From positions 1 to 64,000 of the forward strand of contig NZ_CP011883.2 in the NCBI RefSeq assembly GCF_000340435.2: a DNA stretch of 64,000 nt, given 5' to 3'. Each line of letters starts with the position of its first letter. Within the stretch, counting starts at the first letter, position 1. The notes under the pieces are model-generated. The model was not told where the DNA came from and ran no database searches. It saw nothing but the letters and a program-made list of their open reading frames with translations. Positions 56,979 through 64,000 of this stretch are shown here, one piece after another. The stretch comes from Mycobacterium haemophilum DSM 44634. GTDB lineage: Bacteria > Actinomycetota > Actinomycetes > Mycobacteriales > Mycobacteriaceae. A program made the position numbers and the translations under genes.

Positions 56979-57953
56979 TCAGTGCGACGGGGTCAGCATC
57001 AGGTTCGGCAGCGGCAGCAGCCCGGGTACCAGGGACAGCAGGTTGGGTGCGGGTGGCTGGCCGGGCGGCATCCCAGGCAAGGGCGCCGGCCCGGTAAGCC
57101 CAACGGGTGTCGAGCCGGGCCGCTGGGTGGGTGCCGGGGCGGACGCCGTGGGTGCGGACACCCGGAATCCGTTACTGATGGCGTTGGTGGCCGGTGCATC
57201 GGCGACCGCCTGCGACAGAGCAGTGGTCACGGACAGTGAGACGAGGTATTTGTCCGGCCCGGAGCTGGCGATGACGTGGCGTCGCGAAGTGTTCAGCGTC
57301 ATATCGTTTTCGCGGTACGTACCTTCGATGATTGACGACGGAAAGCCCTCGAAATCAGCCTGGGAGGCATTGGTGGTCTGCCACGCGAACAGTTGCTGAG
57401 CGTCGACGAAGCCGTGCGTGATGGCCTCTCTGGGATCGAAGTTGCCGACCAGCTGGTACACCACTACCTGCGCGTTTGAGGTGTAGAGGCTGTTGCCCAG
57501 CCGGTCGGCGATCACCGCGAACGCGTCGGGCACGTTCGGGTCCGGAACCTGAGTCCAGCGGGTGGGCACCGGCAAGGTGATGTCGAGTGCCTTGAAGCCT
57601 TGCGGCTTTTGCGCCACCAGCTTGACGTCTTTTGCCTTGAAGTAATCACGCAACGTCCCAGCGACCGGGGCAGCCACGGTGGGCGGCGTCGGTCCCAGGG
57701 CGGCCGGTCCGGGAGCCTGCGGGGTCGCGACGAACCTGTTGTTGGTGGTGATCCCCCCGGGAACGGCCGTGACGTTCTGTATGGGTGGCAGTGACGCCGG
57801 CGGGAGAACAGCGGGGACACCGGGAATAGCCGGTGGTGGTGCTGGAGGCGAAGGATCTGCCGAGGCGGTGCCGCCAGCGAAGGCAGTGACACCGATCGCG
57901 CCGGCGGCCAGACCCCCTGCGAGTACTCGCCACGTTTGTGCGAACTGAAACAT
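56979..57953 (-). CDS. mtc28: Secreted proline-rich antigen Mtc28
   Basis: Mtc28 (Rv0040c) is a secreted T-cell antigen. The 324-residue protein has a signal peptide (MFQFAQTWRVLAGGLAAGAI, cleavage near AGGTASA at 26-32), a Pro/Ala-rich segment (33-100), a LpqN/Mtc28-like folded domain (about 105-265, PQGFKALDITLPVPTRWTQV ... DPREAITHGFVDAQQLFAWQ) and a proline-rich tail. It is slightly longer than the M. tuberculosis protein. The role may be cell-wall lipid handling, by analogy with LpqN. Confidence 0.9.
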   Translation of the reverse strand: MFQFAQTWRVLAGGLAAGAIGVTAFAGGTASADPSPPAPPPAIPGVPAVLPPASLPPIQNVTAVPGGITTNNRFVATPQAPGPAALGPTPPTVAAPVAGTLRDYFKAKDVKLVAQKPQGFKALDITLPVPTRWTQVPDPNVPDAFAVIADRLGNSLYTSNAQVVVYQLVGNFDPREAITHGFVDAQQLFAWQTTNASQADFEGFPSSIIEGTYRENDMTLNTSRRHVIASSGPDKYLVSLSVTTALSQAVADAPATNAISNGFRVSAPTASAPAPTQRPGSTPVGLTGPAPLPGMPPGQPPAPNLLSLVPGLLPLPNLMLTPSH

Positions 57954-58140
57954 CTGCCTCGGTCCTTCCCGATCACGCAGGCACCGGCGCCCGTCGTTCG
58001 TGGCTGACAGTAACTAGTGGTCAGGCACGGTGAACAGCCTCGAAATCGAGCTGGGATGAAGCCCTGATCGGTGCGCAACGGAACCGATACCAACCTGTGG
58101 CCACCCAGGTCCGCTGCGGCAGCCCTTATACCCTGTTCAC

Positions 58141-61059
<2,919 letters not shown>

Positions 61060-61123
61060 GTTTGATGAGTGGCGGCCCGCTGCGCCCGGCTCGGACATCG
61101 CTGCCGCGTCCGCGGCATCGCCA

Positions 61124-61798
61124 CTAAAGCCGGCGCCCGGGCCGGAGCACAACCTCCTGGACGTCACCGTCTGGCGGCGTGGCCACCACATTGGCGACCA
61201 CGGCCGCGACGGTATCGGGTCGCAGGTAGTTGGCGGGGCGGTACTCGCCACCCTCGTAGGCGACTAATTCACGCTGCATATTGGTGTCAGTGCGGCCCGG
61301 ATAGACCGTAGTCACCCGCAGTTCTGTCTCGTCGATGCGTAGCGAGTCGGCGAACGCGCGCAGCGCAAACTTGCTGGCCGAGTAAGAGGCCATCCCCGCC
61401 GAAACGTTGCGTCCTGCCCCAGAGTTGACGAACACCACTCGACCGCGAGCGCGTCGCAGCGCTGGCAATAGCGCCAATGTAAGCGCTACCGCCCCAAAGA
61501 CATTGACCTCAAAGGTAGCACGCCACTCGTCGACGCACGATTGCGCGACGCGGCCGGGAATGGACAACCCCGCGTTGTGCACCAGCACATCGAGTTCGTC
61601 GATGACTTCGCAGCTGGCCTCGATTGTGGCGGTGTCGGTCAAGTCCAGCGGGAAGGTTGTGGCGCCGAGCCGGTCCGCGACAGCGTCCAGCCGGGCCGAG
61701 GGCCGACCGGCCAACAGTAGGGTGTGCGTCGGGGCCAGCGCGGTGGCGATCGCCGAACCGATACCGCCGCCGGCGCCGGTGATGAGTGCAGTTGGCAT
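61124..61798 (-). CDS. Short-chain dehydrogenase/reductase
   Basis: The 224-residue classical SDR has Rossmann motif TGAGGGIGSAIA, Arg near 32 for NADP preference, LVHNAGL, the catalytic Ser in VVFVNSGAG and the YSASK motif. It is shorter than most SDRs, like the small mycobacterial subgroup. Substrate unknown. It lies opposite leuS and shares a short spacer (48 bp) with the MarR-type gene, so the two are probably co-transcribed from the right. Confidence 0.88.
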   Translation of the reverse strand: MPTALITGAGGGIGSAIATALAPTHTLLLAGRPSARLDAVADRLGATTFPLDLTDTATIEASCEVIDELDVLVHNAGLSIPGRVAQSCVDEWRATFEVNVFGAVALTLALLPALRRARGRVVFVNSGAGRNVSAGMASYSASKFALRAFADSLRIDETELRVTTVYPGRTDTNMQRELVAYEGGEYRPANYLRPDTVAAVVANVVATPPDGDVQEVVLRPGRRL

Positions 61799-61846
61799 GC
61801 GTCCGAGCTTACGTATACGTCCAATCTCAGTGAGAATTAGCTACTT

Positions 61847-62350
61847 TCATGCCTGCTTGCACGCGGGCGTGTCGCCGGCCGGGCCGGATACCGGTTCGCC
61901 GGAGGCCAGGCGCTGCAGCGGCGCCAGCGCATTTTTCAGAGTGTCCAGATCGGCGGCGGGGAGCTGACTGAGCATCGCGGCCAGGGCGGCGCGCCGGTTG
62001 GCCAGCGACTCGCCATGAACCGCGCGCCCGCGCGGGGTGATGTCGACAAGCACGGCCCGCAGGTCAGACGGATCACGCGAGCGCTTCACCAGCCCGATTT
62101 TTTCCAGCCGGCGGATCGCCACGGTGGTGGTGGGAGTCCGCACCCGTTCGTGGGCGGCCAGATCCGTCATCCGGATGGGGCCTTGATCGAGCAGCGTGAC
62201 CAGGATGGACAGCTGCGCCAGCGTCAAGTCACCGGCCGCCGCCCCGTTGGGGTCTCCGCGGCGCAGGATCGAAAACAGTTTGGACAGCGCACGGTGCAGC
62301 CCGTCCGCCAGCTCCGTCACCTCAGGCGCGGTGGTTTCGCTGTCCGCCAT
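61847..62350 (-). CDS. MarR-family transcriptional regulator (Rv0042c-like)
   Basis: The 167-residue winged-helix protein has LTLAQLSILVTLLDQGPIRM, the recognition helix LAAHERVRTPTTTVAIRRLE and the wing SRDPSDLRAVLVDITPRGRA. MarR proteins respond to small ligands. It resembles Rv0042c. Expression with the SDR gene suggests it may control it. Confidence 0.88.
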   Translation of the reverse strand: MADSETTAPEVTELADGLHRALSKLFSILRRGDPNGAAAGDLTLAQLSILVTLLDQGPIRMTDLAAHERVRTPTTTVAIRRLEKIGLVKRSRDPSDLRAVLVDITPRGRAVHGESLANRRAALAAMLSQLPAADLDTLKNALAPLQRLASGEPVSGPAGDTPACKQA

Positions 62351-62403
62351 AAGTCGGCAGTCTAACGCGATATGTTGGGCGTTGAAGGGACCTCACGCAT
62401 GCG

Positions 62404-63153
62404 TCAAAGTACTTGGGACAGAAACCGCTGTAGGCGGTTGGTCTGCGCGGCCTCGAATATCTGCTCCGGGGTCCCGGATTCCACGACCTTGCCGTGATCC
62501 ATGAAAACAACGGTGTCGGATGCTGACCGGGCGAAGCCCATTTCGTGGGTGACGACGACCATCGTCATTCCCTCGTCGCCGAGGTGGCTGATAAGTTCCA
62601 GAATCCCCTTGACCATTTCGGGATCCAGCGCCGACGTCGCCTCATCGAAGAACATCACCTGCGGAGCCATCGCCAGAGCACGGGCGATCGCGACCCGTTG
62701 TTGTTGGCCCCCCGACAGCGCGCTGGGTCGGGCATCGGCCTTGTGCTTCAGGCCAACTCGGTCCAGCTGTGCCCACGCCAGCTCCCGTGCCGCGTCGGCG
62801 GATAGCCGTCGCAACCTGCGCGGTGCGAGCGCCACGTTGTCGAGCACAGTGCGGTGCGGGAACAGATTGAAATGCTGGAACACCATGCCAATGCGCTGGC
62901 GTAGCTCGTTGGGGTCGTCGCGCAGCACCGACCGGCCGTCGAGCAGAATGTCGCCGCTGTCGGGCTCATGCAACCGGTTCAGCGTGCGAAGCAGTGTTGA
63001 CTTGCCTGACCCAGAGGGTCCGATGACGGCCACCGTGCTGCCCGCGGGGGCCTCGATATCGACACCGCAGAGCACCGCGGTCCCGCCAAGAGTTTGGTGA
63101 ATATCTTTGGCTGCCAACGATACTGACGGACGTTGTGCGGTGGCGCTGGTCAC
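62404..63153 (-). CDS. Polar amino-acid ABC transporter ATP-binding protein
   Basis: The 249-residue GlnQ-type ATPase has Walker A IGPSGSGKSTLLRTL, Q-loop MVFQHFNLFPHRT, signature LSGGQQQRVAIARAL, Walker B VMFFDEATSALDPE and H-loop VVTHEMGFA. It overlaps the permease stop by four bases, forming a transporter for glutamine or a similar amino acid; the binding protein is not in view unless fused or beyond the window edge. Confidence 0.92.
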   Translation of the reverse strand: MTSATAQRPSVSLAAKDIHQTLGGTAVLCGVDIEAPAGSTVAVIGPSGSGKSTLLRTLNRLHEPDSGDILLDGRSVLRDDPNELRQRIGMVFQHFNLFPHRTVLDNVALAPRRLRRLSADAARELAWAQLDRVGLKHKADARPSALSGGQQQRVAIARALAMAPQVMFFDEATSALDPEMVKGILELISHLGDEGMTMVVVTHEMGFARSASDTVVFMDHGKVVESGTPEQIFEAAQTNRLQRFLSQVL

Positions 63154-64000
63154 GTCATCTCCTGGCCGAACGTCGACACGAGCATGTCGGGGGTCTCTTG
63201 TGGCTTGACTGCGGCGCGGCCGCGGCGAAGTCGGGCGTCGATGTAGTTCACCAAATGCGTTAACGGAACAGTCAATATCAGGTAGAAGGCGCCGGCCGCC
63301 ACCAGTGGCGACAAGTTGCCGGTCTGCGCGTTGAGGTCGCGGCCCACCTGAAACAGCTCTCGCTGTTGGGCGATCAAACCCAAAAAGTACACCAGCGCGG
63401 AGGCCTTCAGCAGCGCGATGAATTGATTGACCAGTGCCGGCAGCACCCGCCGTATTCCCTGCGGCACCACCACCAGTCGCATCGCGGCCGAGTAGCTAAA
63501 CCCGAGCGCACGGGAGGCTTCGAGCTGCCCGGGGTCGACGCTCTGGATCCCCGAGCGCAGAATCTCGCCGATGTAGGCGGCGGCCATCAGCCCCAACGCG
63601 GCAATGCCGAGCGGGTAGGGGTTGTTATTCGTCAGCCCGCCCACCAGCGGCCCAATGCCCAGCCCGATGATGAGGATGATCACCACTTCGGGAAGACCAC
63701 GAAAAACATCGGTATAGACCCGCGCCGGCCAGCGCAGCCAGCGGGAGTGGGAGATCCCGGCAACCGCCAGCGCCATGCCGAGGAGCAGCCCGATGACGCT
63801 GGCACTTCCGGTCAGGATCAACGTGTTAGGCAACCCGGTGGTGAACAGGGTAGGAATGGCTTGCCGGTAGACATCCCAGTCGAAGAAGGAGTCGCGCAAT
63901 TGCGCCAGCGCAGACTTCGGCGCGGCCGGACCCACCTGCTTGCGGTGGTGACGCGCGGCGATCGCAGCGAAGTCGGGCAGCTTCGGCGCCGCGACGGCTT
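63150..64000 (-). CDS. Polar amino-acid ABC transporter permease, cut by window end
   Basis: The permease has the HisM/GlnP-type membrane domain: LPNTLILTGSASVIGLLLGM, VYTDVFRGLPEVVIILIIG and the EAA loop EASRALGFSYSAAMRLVVVP. An internal GTG at 63935 gives 261 residues, but the frame stays open to the last base of the window (AVAAPKLPDFAAIAARHHRK), so the true start may lie beyond 64000 and the protein may have an N-terminal extension, for instance a fused binding domain. The GTG alone is a weak start. Confidence 0.85.
   Translation of the reverse strand, partial: AVAAPKLPDFAAIAARHHRKQVGPAAPKSALAQLRDSFFDWDVYRQAIPTLFTTGLPNTLILTGSASVIGLLLGMALAVAGISHSRWLRWPARVYTDVFRGLPEVVIILIIGLGIGPLVGGLTNNNPYPLGIAALGLMAAAYIGEILRSGIQSVDPGQLEASRALGFSYSAAMRLVVVPQGIRRVLPALVNQFIALLKASALVYFLGLIAQQRELFQVGRDLNAQTGNLSPLVAAGAFYLILTVPLTHLVNYIDARLRRGRAAVKPQETPDMLVSTFGQEMT

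Overview
The window starts exactly at the TTG codon of dnaA and carries the replication-origin region of a slow-growing Mycobacterium. Gene order (dnaA-oriC-dnaN-recF-dciA-like-gyrB-gyrA, ileT-alaT, cwsA-ppiA-crgA, trpG, the pknB-pknA-pbpA-rodA-pstP-fhaB-fhaA operon, leuT, whiB5, leuS) and near-identical proteins match M. tuberculosis. Divergence, a 420-residue GyrA intein and extra accessory genes point to a relative such as the M. kansasii/gastri/gordonae/malmoense group. The exact species is an inference.

Regions. (1) 1-12220: core replication genes, with a homing-endonuclease intein directly after the catalytic tyrosine of GyrA. (2) 12360-19914: a small integrative island in the 3' half of tRNA-Ala, bounded by a perfect 48-bp repeat. 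It holds a tyrosine integrase, a broken replication-protein remnant, three small phage genes including scaffold-like and HK97-type capsid genes, a DUF4238 protein and an antitoxin/PIN toxin pair. An IS481-like element with a 15-bp target duplication sits in its left end. Just outside attR is a DprA-like gene split by a frameshift behind a perfect LexA box. (3) 21378-35319: the conserved cell-division and Ser/Thr-kinase region. PknA, PknB, PstP, FhaA and FhaB set peptidoglycan synthesis by PbpA/RodA, and CwsA and CrgA act at the pole and septum. (4) 35463-39483: accessory genes after tRNA-Leu (SnoaL-like, PPE-SVP with a C-terminal SHOCT motif, GNAT, pirin, dead acyl-CoA dehydrogenase). (5) 39531-52343: whiB5, an XRE regulator, an NlpC/P60 protein and type VII secretion-associated genes (Rv0025-Rv0030 homologues) followed by intact eccB, a three-ATPase eccC and a PE/PPE pair resembling the ESX-2 pair. 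No esx genes, eccD, mycP or eccE are present. In M. tuberculosis only the first half of this cluster remains, so this looks like the fuller form of an orphan ESX-2-like locus and is the most interesting system here. (6) 52459-64000: conserved Rv0036c-Rv0042c-type genes with lineage-specific insertions (bile-acid-symporter-like transporter, SDR, polar amino-acid ABC transporter cut by the window end).

Annotations rest on reading the translations and motifs. Family names come from recognition, and no search was run.
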